Source: Castellaniella hirudinis_A
GTDB taxonomy: Bacteria; Pseudomonadota; Gammaproteobacteria; Burkholderiales; Burkholderiaceae_B
Direction of reading: 5' to 3'
DNA length: 64,000 nt
Assembly: GCF_047468865.1 (NCBI RefSeq)
Contig: NZ_JBLGTV010000001.1
Span: 558,001-622,000 of the forward strand
Part shown: positions 1 through 8,404 of the stretch, in pieces
Numbering within the stretch: position 1 is the first letter of the stretch
Layout of the letters: each line of letters opens with the position of its first letter
The notes under the pieces: generated by a model
Told to the model about the DNA's origin: nothing
What the model saw: the letters and a program-made list of their open reading frames with translations, nothing else
The model's database searches: none
Made by a program: the position numbers and the translations under genes

Positions 1-68
1 ATGCCGGCCCCACGCAACAGCATGGTGCCCCAGCCGGCGTTCAGGATGTCGAGCAGGGTTGCGGTCAT
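1..68 (-). CDS. Polar amino acid ABC transporter permease, N-terminus only
   Basis: Only the first 22 codons lie in the window; the gene runs off the left edge. The visible start, containing ILNAGWGTMLLRG, resembles the beginning of HisM/HisQ-type permeases, just before the first membrane helix. It lies 72 bp downstream of, and on the same strand as, a family 3 solute-binding protein, which is the usual order binding protein then permease. The call rests mainly on that context; the fragment itself is too short to prove the family. Confidence 0.55.
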   Translation of the reverse strand, partial: MTATLLDILNAGWGTMLLRGAG

Positions 69-140
69 ATCATCGAAAACCCCGGGGAACCCGGCGTGGG
101 GCGTGCCGGCATGATCCCGGGGAGTCCTGGGGACAAGGCT

Positions 141-956
141 TTATTTGCAGGCTTGGTAGTTGGACAGATCGACGCCAAACCACTTGACGCTGGACGCCTT
201 GATGGTGCCGTCCTGGATCAGTTCGCACAGGGCTTTGTCGACCTTGGCCTTGAGGTCGGTGTTTTTCTGGTTGATGCCCGCGCCGATGCCCAGGCCCAGG
301 ATATCGGGATCGGCGCTGCTCTTGACGACGTAATCGGCCATGGCGAACTTGCCCTTGCCGCTGTTGTCCAGGAACTCGCTTTGCGGGGTGACTTCGGAAA
401 AAGTGGCGTCCAGACGGCCGGCGGACAAGTCCATCTGCATCTGGTCTTGGGTTTCATAGGTTTTCAGCGTCATGTCCGGGGCGTATTTCTGCAGGAACGC
501 GCCTTGTGTCGTGCCGCTTTGCACCCCGACGGTCTTGCCGGCCAGGCCCTTGAACAGGGCGTCCTGCGTATCCGCCTTGAGCAGGGCGCTGCCTTCGGGC
601 AGGACGAACGAGGAGTCCTCGGTGGCGTAGGGGATGCTGAAGGAAATGACCTTGGCGCGCTCGGCCGTGACCGACATGCCGGAAATCACCAGGTCGAAGC
701 GCTCGGCTTCCAGGGCGGGGATCAGGCTGTCGAAGGCCTGCACCACGAACCGGCATTTCATGTCGAGTTTCTGGCACAGGGCTTGGCCGACGTCCGCATC
801 GAACCCTTGGACTTTGCCCTGCGCGTCGACCATGCTCCAAGGCGGGTAGCCGCCCTCGGTGCCGATTTTCAGGGTGGCTGCCGAGGCGGCGGTCGCCAGG
901 CCGGCGAGGCCCAGTGCGGCGCAAAGCGCCGCCTTTCGTGCAATGCGTGTCACCAT
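141..956 (-). CDS. Polar amino acid ABC transporter substrate-binding protein (ArgT/HisJ family)
   Basis: Periplasmic binding component of an ABC importer for a basic or polar amino acid. The 271-residue product starts with a typical signal peptide (MVTRIARKAAL..., predicted cleavage after ATAASA near residue 26), followed by the family 3 pattern LKIGTEGGYPPWSMVDAQG, GFDADVGQALC and DLVISGMSVTAERAK. A longer reading frame exists upstream, but the ATG at 956 is preceded by GAAAGGAT and begins the signal sequence, so it was chosen. The permease begins 72 bp downstream. The exact ligand (lysine, arginine, ornithine or histidine) cannot be told from sequence alone. Confidence 0.88.
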   Translation of the reverse strand: MVTRIARKAALCAALGLAGLATAASAATLKIGTEGGYPPWSMVDAQGKVQGFDADVGQALCQKLDMKCRFVVQAFDSLIPALEAERFDLVISGMSVTAERAKVISFSIPYATEDSSFVLPEGSALLKADTQDALFKGLAGKTVGVQSGTTQGAFLQKYAPDMTLKTYETQDQMQMDLSAGRLDATFSEVTPQSEFLDNSGKGKFAMADYVVKSSADPDILGLGIGAGINQKNTDLKAKVDKALCELIQDGTIKASSVKWFGVDLSNYQACK

Positions 957-1016
957 GGGGATATCCTTTCGAGGTGGGGACTGGAAAATGCCAATAGTAG
1001 TACAAGAAGCGCTCAT

Positions 1017-2384
1017 TCAGCCAATCTGCACCTGGGCGTCCGGGTAGCGGATGCGGCTGTGGGCGCGCGTGCCCAGGTTGTACACCAGGGTCAGGGGGCC
1101 CAGGCGGCCGATGAACATCAGCAGCATCAGCACGATCTGGCTGGGCAAGCCGAGCTTCGGGGTGAGATCCGGGCTGAGTCCCGTGGTGCTGAAGGCCGAC
1201 ATGACCTCGGTGACCACGGCGATGAAAGGCAGGTTTTCCAGCAGGCTGACGATGAAAATGCCGACGCACACCAGCAGCCCGGACATCATCATCAGGGCCA
1301 GGGCCTTGTGGATCGCCTCGGGCGGGATGGTGCGGCCCATCAGCACGACCTCTTTGCGCTGCAGGATGTACGTGCGCATCACGGCCAGCAGGACGATGAA
1401 GGTGCCGAGCTTGATCCCGCTGGCGGTGGACAGCGACCCGCCGCCGATGAACATCAGCGCGATCAGCAGGAAACGCGAACTGTCGCGCATCTGGTCGGCG
1501 TCCATGGCGGAAAACCCCGCGGTGCGGGCGCTGATCACCTGGGCCCAGGATGCCAGGCCCTGGCTGGGCAGGGGCAGGGCGGCCAGCGTGGCGGGGTTCT
1601 GGGACTCGATGAGCCAGAACAGCAGCAGGGCGCAGAGGTTGAGGATCAGCGTGCCGATGAGCATCAGCCGGGTGTAGTACGCCAGCGTCTGCCAGGCGCG
1701 CTTGTGGTAGATGTCGGCCAGGACGCTGAAGCCCAGGCCGCCCAGGATGATGCAGCCGGTCATCACGAAGATGGTCACCGGGTCGCCGACGAACCCGCCC
1801 AGGCTGTCCTTGAACAAGGCGATCCCCGCGTTGTTGAACGCCGAGATCGCATGGAAGCCGGCCATGAAGAAGGCGTCGTGCAGGCTGTTGTGACGCCACC
1901 ACCAGAGGGTCAGGATCAAGACGGCCGCGCCTTCGATGATGACGGAGAACTTCAGGACGGTGAGCGCGGTCTGGCGAATCCGGGCGACGCTGGTCTGGTT
2001 GAAGGCTTCCAGGGCCAGGGCCTGGTATTTGAGGCTGACGCGCTTGCCCAGCGTCACCGAGGCGATGATGGCGAAGGTGACGAAGCCGATGCCGCCGACC
2101 TGCACGAGCCCCAGAACCACGGCTTTGCCGAATGGGGTCAGCGCCTGCGCTGGGTCGATGACCATCAGGCCGGTGACGGTCACCGCGGAGGCGGCGGTGA
2201 ACAGCGCCTGGAACACGCCGATGGGCTGGGCCTGTGCGGCGGGCAGCAGCAGCAACAGGGTGCCCAGCAGAGTCAGCGCCAGAAAGCTGCCCGCCAGCAC
2301 GACGGGCGGGCTGGCGCGCAATTGCCCGGTGCGGCGCACGCGCCGGTAGGCTTGCAGCGGATGGATGGTGAAAAGCCTGGACAT
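1017..2384 (-). CDS. ktrB: Potassium uptake channel subunit, KtrB/TrkH family
   Basis: Membrane subunit of a Ktr/Trk potassium uptake system, 455 residues, about eight transmembrane helices plus four pore loops. The four selectivity-filter loops can be read in order: SAVTVTGLM, AFNNAGIAL, ARTAGFSAM and AFSTTGLSP, each with the central glycine of the family. Length fits KtrB rather than the slightly longer TrkH of Enterobacteria. The gene begins 10 bp after the RCK-domain subunit on the same strand, so channel and gating ring are made together. Na+ or H+ coupling is not predictable. Naming it ktrB rather than trkH is a judgement based on length and partner. Confidence 0.88.
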   Translation of the reverse strand: MSRLFTIHPLQAYRRVRRTGQLRASPPVVLAGSFLALTLLGTLLLLLPAAQAQPIGVFQALFTAASAVTVTGLMVIDPAQALTPFGKAVVLGLVQVGGIGFVTFAIIASVTLGKRVSLKYQALALEAFNQTSVARIRQTALTVLKFSVIIEGAAVLILTLWWWRHNSLHDAFFMAGFHAISAFNNAGIALFKDSLGGFVGDPVTIFVMTGCIILGGLGFSVLADIYHKRAWQTLAYYTRLMLIGTLILNLCALLLFWLIESQNPATLAALPLPSQGLASWAQVISARTAGFSAMDADQMRDSSRFLLIALMFIGGGSLSTASGIKLGTFIVLLAVMRTYILQRKEVVLMGRTIPPEAIHKALALMMMSGLLVCVGIFIVSLLENLPFIAVVTEVMSAFSTTGLSPDLTPKLGLPSQIVLMLLMFIGRLGPLTLVYNLGTRAHSRIRYPDAQVQIG

Positions 2385-2394
2385 GCGGCGGTCG

Positions 2395-3051
2395 TCAGCG
2401 CAGTTTCGGCGCGGCCATTTTCAGCTGCTGCAGGGGGCCGAACAGGATCAGGGTGTCCTTGGGCTGCAGCACGAATTGTTCCGGCGGGTGGATCGTGTGC
2501 TTGCCCTGGCGCTTGACCAGCAGGGCCTGGATCTGGCCCGGGGGGTCGGTGGTCAGGGCATCTCCCAGGGTATGGCCCGCCAGGTGGTCGCTGGCCTCGA
2601 TCTCGACCACGAAGTCGCCGTTGCCCAGGGCGATGTAGTCGGTGACCATGGGATAACTGAGCACCTGGGCGATGCGGATGCCCATTTCTTCCTCGGGGTG
2701 GATGATGCGGCTGACCCCCAGCTTGTTCAGGATCAGGTGGTGGGCGCGCGACGAGGCCTTCACCCACAGGTTTTTCACCCCCAGCGATTTCAGGTGCACG
2801 GTGCAGACCAGGCTGGCCTGGAGTTCTTCGCCGATGGCGACCAGCACCACATCGTATTCGTCCAGGCCCAGTTCGGCCAAGGCGTTGCGGTCCGTGACGT
2901 CGGCGATGGCGGCGCGGGTCAGTTGTTCGGCCACCAGATCCACGGCGCGGCTGTCGCCGTCCAGCCCCAGCACGGAGTGCCCCAGGCGCATGAGTTCCAA
3001 CGAGGTCGCGGCGCCAAAGCGGCCCAGTCCGATGACGGCGAATTGTCCCAT
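2395..3051 (-). CDS. ktrA: Potassium channel gating subunit with RCK domains, KtrA type
   Basis: Cytoplasmic regulator that forms a nucleotide-binding ring under the KtrB channel. The 218-residue protein has a single RCK_N Rossmann domain, with the glycine motif GLGRFG at residues 8-13 and an acidic residue (LGLDGD) ending the second strand, followed by a C-terminal RCK_C domain (from about residue 140). That single-unit length matches KtrA, not the double-length TrkA. A ribosome site CAGGAAA precedes the ATG. First gene of the ktrA-ktrB operon, divergent from the flavin oxidoreductase gene across about 150 bp. Confidence 0.9.
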   Translation of the reverse strand: MGQFAVIGLGRFGAATSLELMRLGHSVLGLDGDSRAVDLVAEQLTRAAIADVTDRNALAELGLDEYDVVLVAIGEELQASLVCTVHLKSLGVKNLWVKASSRAHHLILNKLGVSRIIHPEEEMGIRIAQVLSYPMVTDYIALGNGDFVVEIEASDHLAGHTLGDALTTDPPGQIQALLVKRQGKHTIHPPEQFVLQPKDTLILFGPLQQLKMAAPKLR

Positions 3052-3200
3052 GGGTTTCCTGGAAATTGTTTCAAATGATGGTCAGATTGTTTAAAATCTG
3101 GTAAAAACCCTGATGGATTTTTATTGGATTTTGATGTCTGGATTGTGCGTTGCAGCAATTTACCCCGCAGCCCCGGCATTCCCTGTCTTGGTCGCATCAT

Positions 3201-4217
3201 ATGACAAGTTTGCTTGATCCGCTGCAGTTGGGCGATGTGCTTTTGCAAAATCGCATCGTCATGGCCCCAACCGCCGAAAACCGCCCCGCCCAGGGACGTG
3301 TGCCCGACGACGCCTTGCGCAATTATTACGCGCGGCGCGCATCCGCGGGGCTGATCGTCACCGAGGCGGCTTCGGTATCGCCCCTGGGGGTGGGCTACCC
3401 CGGCATGCCCGGCATCTGGAACAGCGCCCAGGTTCAGGGCTGGCTGCGCGTGACCCAGGCGGTTCACAAGCGCGGCGGGCGGATTTTCCTGCGGCTTTGG
3501 CATGCCGGGCGGGTGTCCGACCCCGAACTGCTGTCCGGCGAAATCCCCGTGGCCCCAAGCGCCATCGCCTGCCAGGCCGGGATATGCGCGGCGGGCGGCG
3601 AATCCGCTGCTTTCGTCGTGCCGCGCAGCCTGCATCCAGATGAAATCAGCCGCATCGTGGCGGATTTCGACCAGGCCGCGCGCTATGCCCGGATGGCGGA
3701 ATTCGATGGGGTGGAAGTCCATGCCGGGGATGGCTACCTGATCGACCAATTTCTGCACGATGGCTCCAATTGCCGGCAAGACGGCTACGGCGGCTCCATC
3801 AAGAACCGCTGCCGGTTCCTGATGGAAATCCTGGACGCCTGCATCGGCGTCTGGAGCGCCGGGCGCATCGGCGTGCACTTGTCGCCCCGGGGCGATCGCC
3901 ACGACATGCGGGACACGAACCCGGCGGCGCTGTACGGCCATATCGCCGCCGAACTCGACAAGCGCCGGCTGGCCTTCATCTGTGTGCGTGAACGGCCTGG
4001 CGACGACGCCCTGACGCCCGTGCTGCGCCAGGCGTTCAGCGGCGCGCTGATTCTCAACGAAGGCTATGACGCGACCCTGGCGCACCGGGCCTTGGCGGCG
4101 GGGCAGGGCGACGCGGTGGCGTTTGGCCGCGCCTTCGTGCATAACCCGGATCTGGTTCAGCGCTTGCGCGAGGGCCACGCCCTGCGCGCTTGCGACGAGC
4201 TCTTGCCCACGGCCTGA
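3201..4217 (+). CDS. Old Yellow Enzyme family NADH:flavin oxidoreductase with altered substrate motif
   Basis: TIM-barrel FMN oxidoreductase of 338 residues, expected to reduce activated C=C bonds or nitro compounds. It follows the OYE/NemA pattern along its length: LLDPLQLGDVLLQNRIVMAP at the start, FLRLWHAGRVSDPELL, FDGVEVHAGDGYLIDQFLHDGSNCR, YGGSIKNRCRFLMEI and GDAVAFGRAFVHNPDLV. In ordinary family members the active-site segment reads HGANGYL, with His and Asn/His binding the substrate carbonyl; here it is HAGDGYL, so the second ligand is Asp. The FMN-proximal segment MAPTAENRP also departs from the usual MAPLTRxRA. The ATG at 3201 gives the normal N-terminus, but it lacks a clear ribosome site and an in-frame start exists at 3150. 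Confidence 0.82.
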   Translation: MTSLLDPLQLGDVLLQNRIVMAPTAENRPAQGRVPDDALRNYYARRASAGLIVTEAASVSPLGVGYPGMPGIWNSAQVQGWLRVTQAVHKRGGRIFLRLWHAGRVSDPELLSGEIPVAPSAIACQAGICAAGGESAAFVVPRSLHPDEISRIVADFDQAARYARMAEFDGVEVHAGDGYLIDQFLHDGSNCRQDGYGGSIKNRCRFLMEILDACIGVWSAGRIGVHLSPRGDRHDMRDTNPAALYGHIAAELDKRRLAFICVRERPGDDALTPVLRQAFSGALILNEGYDATLAHRALAAGQGDAVAFGRAFVHNPDLVQRLREGHALRACDELLPTA

Positions 4218-4236
4218 GCCGCCCGCGTTTTCGCTT

Positions 4237-4698
4237 TCAGCCGTTCAGCCGGGCGCGCACCTGGGCCGAGACAGCGGCCATGTCCGCCCGGCCGGCCAGG
4301 GCGGCTTTCAGCTGCCCCATGATCGCGCCCATGGCGGCGCCGCCCTGCAGACCCTGGCTCTGCACCTGGGCGAGCGCGGCCTCGATGGCGGCGGCGATTT
4401 CTTCGGGGTCGGCCGCCTGGGGCAGGAATTCCTGCAGGATTTTCAGTTCCGCGCTTTCCTGGGCGGCGGATTCGGCGCGCCCCGCCGACTCGAAGGCCGC
4501 GATGGATTCCCGGCGCTGTTTGGCTTGTTTCTCGATGATGGCGATGATCGCGGCGTCGTCCGGCTCGATGCGCTCGTCCACGGCTTTTTGCTTGATGGCC
4601 GCCTGCAGCAGGCGCAGCGTGCCCAGGCGGGTGGTGTCGCGTGCGCGCATGGCGGATTTGACGGCGTCGGAAATCTGGCTGGCAAGGCCGGTGCTCAT
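4237..4698 (-). CDS. GatB/YqeY domain protein
   Basis: Small cytosolic helical protein of 153 residues belonging to the YqeY family, related to the tail domain of the GatB amidotransferase subunit. The typical start SQISDAVKSAMRARDTTRLGTLRLLQAAIKQ, cut short here for length, and the closing GAAMGAIMGQLKAAL are clear. In many bacteria the family lies near rpsU-dnaG, but here it stands alone, convergent with the flavin oxidoreductase gene and divergent from the FlhE-like gene. AGGAC precedes the ATG. Its function is not established; a link to tRNA-dependent amidation is only suggested by homology. Confidence 0.85.
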   Translation of the reverse strand: MSTGLASQISDAVKSAMRARDTTRLGTLRLLQAAIKQKAVDERIEPDDAAIIAIIEKQAKQRRESIAAFESAGRAESAAQESAELKILQEFLPQAADPEEIAAAIEAALAQVQSQGLQGGAAMGAIMGQLKAALAGRADMAAVSAQVRARLNG

Positions 4699-4766
4699 GG
4701 GGTGTCCTGTCGATAAAGTAAAAATGTATTTTAGCGCGCCGCGCCCAGCCTATATATACTGCCCGC

Positions 4767-5240
4767 ATGCGCATGATTCTTTCCCCGTACCCTGACCCGC
4801 GCCGCCTCGGCTGGCTTGGCGGGCTGTGTCTCCTGGGCTGCTGTCTGGCGGGCCTGGCCCAAGCGGCGGACGCGGCCTGGACGCTGGATCGCGTCAGCAC
4901 GGGCCTGCAGGCCCTGGGCCGGCCGGTGGCGGTGGCATACGCGCCGGCTCCGGGGACGCTTGTGCCGCCGACGGCGCGCATCACGCAGGTCTATGCCGCG
5001 CGCGACTACGCCGGCCGGGCCCTGGTGCGCACCGACCTGTGCTGGGGGTCGGCCCAAGGCCCCTGCGTCCCGCTTCAGGGCGGGCACCTCAATACCCGGG
5101 CCTTCAACGGCAAGCCCGCCGGCGGCCCTTTGTTGCTGGTGCATCGGGTCGAACACTGGGTCACGGATCACCCCCCCTTGTTCGTGCGCGGCACCGTCAC
5201 GGTGTGGTATGCGGATTCCCCGGCGGCGCAGGCCCGTTAG
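4767..5240 (+). CDS. FlhE-like secreted protein
   Basis: 157-residue protein with an N-terminal hydrophobic signal segment (GWLGGLCLLGCCLAGLAQAADA). The mature part resembles the FlhE family: an opening AWTLDRVSTGLQ, a central pair of cysteines in DLCWGSAQGPCVPLQGG, then NTRAFNGKPAGGPLLLVHRV and a closing FVRGTVTVWY that parallels the end of enterobacterial FlhE. FlhE is a periplasmic protein connected to flagellar assembly and proton leakage, normally encoded after flhA. No flagellar genes are near, so this is an orphan copy or a distant relative. The promoter -10 TATACT (4755-4760) lies so close to the ATG that the message may be leaderless. Confidence 0.5.
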   Translation: MRMILSPYPDPRRLGWLGGLCLLGCCLAGLAQAADAAWTLDRVSTGLQALGRPVAVAYAPAPGTLVPPTARITQVYAARDYAGRALVRTDLCWGSAQGPCVPLQGGHLNTRAFNGKPAGGPLLLVHRVEHWVTDHPPLFVRGTVTVWYADSPAAQAR

Positions 5241-5344
5241 GCCAGCCGATGACCTCGGGTTATACTCTCAGGCTTGGTTACTTTGCAGGTTGCAAAATCT
5301 CATCCGCTTTTGCAGTCGGCAGTCGGGTTATCTCACAGGACATC

Positions 5345-5857
5345 ATGCAAAAAAACAGTTACAGCTATGACGAACTGCTGGCGTGCGGGCGCGGGGAAAT
5401 CTTCGGGCCGGGCAACGCCCAGCTGCCTTTGCCCCCGATGCTGATGTTCGACCGCATCGTCCACATCGACGATCAGGGCGGGCCGCACAACAAGGGCGAA
5501 ATCATTGCCGAACTCGACATCCGTCCCGACCTCTGGTTCTTCGACTGCCATTTCCAGGGCGATCCCGTCATGCCGGGCTGCCTGGGGCTGGACGCCATGT
5601 GGCAGCTGGTCGGTTTTTTCCTGGGCTGCTGCGGCGGCCAGGGGCGCGGCCGGGCATTGGGGGTGGGCGAAGTCAAGTTCACCGGCCAGGTGCTGCCCAC
5701 CGGGCGTCTTGTGCGCTACCACATTGACATGAAACGCGTGATGATGCGTAAATTGGTCATGGGCATTGCCGATGCCCGCATGGAAGTCGACGGCCACGAA
5801 ATCTACGTGGCCCATGATTTGCGGGTGGGCCTGTTCACCCGCACGGATAATTTCTAG
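5345..5857 (+). CDS. fabA: 3-hydroxydecanoyl-ACP dehydratase/isomerase
   Basis: Bifunctional enzyme that dehydrates 3-hydroxydecanoyl-ACP and isomerises trans-2- to cis-3-decenoyl-ACP, the committing step of anaerobic unsaturated fatty acid synthesis. The 170-residue length is that of FabA. Catalytic His69 (FFDCHFQGDPVMPG) and Asp83 (LGLDAMWQLVGFFLG) correspond to His70 and Asp84 of the E. coli enzyme. The ATG at 5345 is preceded by CACAGGA. It is followed 11 bp later by fabB, whose ribosome site AGGAGG overlaps the fabA stop region, so the two are co-expressed in the usual fabA-fabB operon. Confidence 0.96.
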   Translation: MQKNSYSYDELLACGRGEIFGPGNAQLPLPPMLMFDRIVHIDDQGGPHNKGEIIAELDIRPDLWFFDCHFQGDPVMPGCLGLDAMWQLVGFFLGCCGGQGRGRALGVGEVKFTGQVLPTGRLVRYHIDMKRVMMRKLVMGIADARMEVDGHEIYVAHDLRVGLFTRTDNF

Positions 5858-5868
5858 GAGGCCCTATC

Positions 5869-7086
5869 ATGCGTCGTGTGGTCGTCACCGGCATGGGCAT
5901 CGTATCCAGCCTGGGCAACAATCAAGCCGAAGTCCTCGACAGCCTGCGCACAGGCCGTTCCGGCATCACCTACCAGTCCGAATACGCGGCCCAGGGGCTG
6001 CGCTCTCATGTGGCGGGCTCGATCCACCTGGATGCGCTCGAAAAGATCGACCGCAAGCTGGGCCGCTTCATGGCCAATGGCCACGCGTATGCCTGGCTGG
6101 CCATGCAGGAAGCCATCCAGGACGCCGGCCTGACCCCGGAACAAGTCTCCAATCCGCGCACGGGCCTGGTGGTCGGGGCCGGCGGGGCATCCCATTTGTC
6201 CATCCACGACGGCATCCAGACCCTGCGCGAAAAAGGCGTGCGCCGGGTCGGGCCCTACATGGTCACCAAGGCCATGGCCAGCGGGGTATCGGCCTGCCTG
6301 GCCACGGGCGCCCAAATCAAGGGCATCAATTATTCCATCAGCTCCGCCTGTTCCACCAGCGCGCACTGCATCGGCAACGCGGTCGAGCAAATCCAGCTGG
6401 GCAAGCAGGACATCGTCTTTGCCGGGGGCGCCGAAGAAGAAAACTGGTCGCTGTCGTTCATGTTCGATGCCATGGGGGCGCTGTCCACCCGCTACAACGA
6501 CACGCCGGATCGCGCCTCGCGCACCTACGACGCCGACCGCGACGGCTTCGTGATTTCCGGCGGCGGCGGCATCGTGGTGGTCGAAGACTACGAACACGCC
6601 AAGGCCCGGGGCGCCAATATCCTGGCCGAAATCGTCGGCTATGGCGCCACTTCCGACGGCTACGACATGGTCGCCCCCTCGGGCGAAGGCGCCGAACGCT
6701 GCATGCGCCTGGCGCTGGAAGGCGTCGCGTCGCGGGTGGATTACATCAACACCCATGGCACCAGCACGCCCGTGGGCGACATCAAAGAACTTGAAGCCAT
6801 CCGCGCGGTCTTCGGCGCGGATCAGCCCTGGATCGCCTCCACGAAATCCCTCTCGGGCCACGCCCTGGGGGCCGCCGGGGTCAACGAAGCCGTCTACACC
6901 CTGCTGATGATGAAGCACGGCTTCGTCGCGGCCTCGGCCAATATCGACACCCTGGATCCGGCCGCCGAAGGCATGAATATCCTGCGCGAAACCCTGCCGG
7001 CCGCCACCATCCAGACGGCGCTGTCCAACAGCTTCGGTTTTGGCGGCACCAACGCCACGTTGGTGTTCTCTCGCGCCGGACTGTAA
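5869..7086 (+). CDS. fabB: 3-oxoacyl-ACP synthase I (KAS I)
   Basis: Condensing enzyme that elongates cis-3-decenoyl-ACP and other acyl-ACPs with malonyl-ACP. 405 residues, thiolase fold. The Cys-His-His triad is visible: Cys161 in SISSACSTSAHC, the first His in NTHGTSTPVGD and the second in STKSLSGHALGAAG, together with the conserved Lys of that motif. It follows fabA by 11 bp with AGGAGG as ribosome site. Placement behind fabA and the sequence GMGIVSSLGNN at the N-terminus favour KAS I over KAS II (FabF). Confidence 0.95.
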   Translation: MRRVVVTGMGIVSSLGNNQAEVLDSLRTGRSGITYQSEYAAQGLRSHVAGSIHLDALEKIDRKLGRFMANGHAYAWLAMQEAIQDAGLTPEQVSNPRTGLVVGAGGASHLSIHDGIQTLREKGVRRVGPYMVTKAMASGVSACLATGAQIKGINYSISSACSTSAHCIGNAVEQIQLGKQDIVFAGGAEEENWSLSFMFDAMGALSTRYNDTPDRASRTYDADRDGFVISGGGGIVVVEDYEHAKARGANILAEIVGYGATSDGYDMVAPSGEGAERCMRLALEGVASRVDYINTHGTSTPVGDIKELEAIRAVFGADQPWIASTKSLSGHALGAAGVNEAVYTLLMMKHGFVAASANIDTLDPAAEGMNILRETLPAATIQTALSNSFGFGGTNATLVFSRAGL

Positions 7087-7107
7087 AAAAACCAGCCATC
7101 GACTGGT
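7085..7107 (-). terminator. Probable terminator of the minus-strand MFS operon
   Basis: Read on the minus strand this is a short stem ACCAG/CTGGT followed directly by seven T residues. It lies at the very end of fabB and 98 bp beyond the stop of the CynX-like gene, so it could end transcription coming leftward from the exporter operon. The stem has only five base pairs. Confidence 0.4.
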
Positions 7108-7133
7108 GACGCCGCAGCCCCGTATGACGACGT

Positions 7134-7153
7134 AGCCCCGCTTGTGCGGGGCT
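7134..7153. other. Perfect 8-bp hairpin between convergent genes
   Basis: AGCCCCGC and GCGGGGCT separated by four bases, between the 3' ends of fabB and the CynX-like gene. No T tract follows on either strand, so it may be a transcription brake or barrier rather than a complete intrinsic terminator. Confidence 0.4.
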
Positions 7154-7204
7154 TGGGCGGTCTGCTGGGCGCGGCAGCCGGCCTGCTGGGCGGCTGCGGT
7201 GGTC

Positions 7205-8404
7205 TCAGGCTGCCGTCTGCGCCCGCACCAGCAGCTTGCGTCCGGCGAACCAGCCCGCCAACCCGGTGCAGACGCCCAGCAGGCCGATCAGGCCCGTCGC
7301 CGCATCGAACCCGCCCGTCCAGGCATACAGCATACCGATCAGCAGCGGCCCGCTGGCGGCCAGTAGATAGCCGGTGGTCTGGGCCATGCTGGACAGGGCC
7401 GCCGCCACGTGCGCATCGCCGGATCGCAGCACGATCAGCATCAGGGCCAGGGCGAATAAACCGCCCTGACCCAGGCCCTGGACGATGGACAAGGGCCAGA
7501 TGGCCCACGCAGGCCCGGCCAGCATGCCCACCAGCGCCAGGGTGGCCATGGCACTGAGCAGAACCGCCAGCCCCCGCTGGTCGCGCCAGCGGCTGGCCAG
7601 CATGGGGGTGAAGATGCAGGCAATGATCTGCAGGACGATGGAGACCGACGTGATCAGGCCGGCCTCGGTGCCGTTGAGCCCGCGCGCGTGCAGCATGGGG
7701 GCCATCCAGCCCAGCACGCAGTATGCCAGGGCCGATTGCAGGCCCATGAACAGCGTGACGGCCCAGGCCAGCGGGTCTTTGGGCAGGCTCTTGACCGGCA
7801 GCAGCCGGGCCGGGCCCGTCTGCTGCGCGCCCGAAAAATAAGCCACGGGCGACCAGGCCGCCAGGGCCAGCAGCCCCAGGGCGGCCCAGATGATCAGGCC
7901 GTTGGCCCACTGCCGGCCCAGCAGCTGGGCCAGCGGCAGGCTGGTGGCGGCCGCCAGGGCGGCGCCGCCCACGAGACTCATGGTGTACAGCCCCGTCATC
8001 AGGGCGGCGCGATCCGCGTAGTCGCGCTTCACCAGGCTGGGCAGCAGCACATTGCCCATGGCGATGCCGGCCCCGCCCAGAGCGGTGCCCAAAAACAGGC
8101 CGTTCACGGACCAATAGCCGCGCAGCGCCGTGCCCAGGGTAATCAGCAGCAGCACCAGCCACAGCGTGCGCTCCACGCCGATGCGCCGGGCCAGGCGCGG
8201 GGCGAAGGGGGCAAAAATCCCCATGCACAGCACGGGCAGGGTGGTGAGGTAGCCGGCGGTCGCGGCCTGGATGCCCAGCCCGGCGATGATATCGGGCAGC
8301 AGCACGGAGGTGCTGGAAAACAGGGGGCGCAGGTTGGCCGCCAGCAGCAACAGGCCGGCGGCCACCAGCCAGCGCCGGGGCAAAGCCCGCAATGCGCGGC
8401 TCAT
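7205..8404 (-). CDS. MFS transporter, CynX/NimT family
   Basis: 399-residue inner-membrane transporter with about 12 hydrophobic segments. The opening AANLRPLFSSTSVLLPDI and the GLGQGGLFALALMLIVLRS segment of the second half resemble CynX/NimT (YeaN) proteins, a branch of the major facilitator superfamily named for cyanate and 2-nitroimidazole transport. Substrate is not predictable. It overlaps the stop of the upstream fsr-like gene by ATGA (8401-8404), so the two are translationally coupled and may form a two-pump operon. Confidence 0.8.
   Translation of the reverse strand: MSRALRALPRRWLVAAGLLLLAANLRPLFSSTSVLLPDIIAGLGIQAATAGYLTTLPVLCMGIFAPFAPRLARRIGVERTLWLVLLLITLGTALRGYWSVNGLFLGTALGGAGIAMGNVLLPSLVKRDYADRAALMTGLYTMSLVGGAALAAATSLPLAQLLGRQWANGLIIWAALGLLALAAWSPVAYFSGAQQTGPARLLPVKSLPKDPLAWAVTLFMGLQSALAYCVLGWMAPMLHARGLNGTEAGLITSVSIVLQIIACIFTPMLASRWRDQRGLAVLLSAMATLALVGMLAGPAWAIWPLSIVQGLGQGGLFALALMLIVLRSGDAHVAAALSSMAQTTGYLLAASGPLLIGMLYAWTGGFDAATGLIGLLGVCTGLAGWFAGRKLLVRAQTAA

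Noticed and set aside
96..2516. 806-codon open frame on the plus strand
   Set aside because: Antisense to the binding protein and ktrB, rich in Gln, Gly and His as expected from the complement of GC-rich genes; no family resemblance. The same holds for other long frames opposite real genes.
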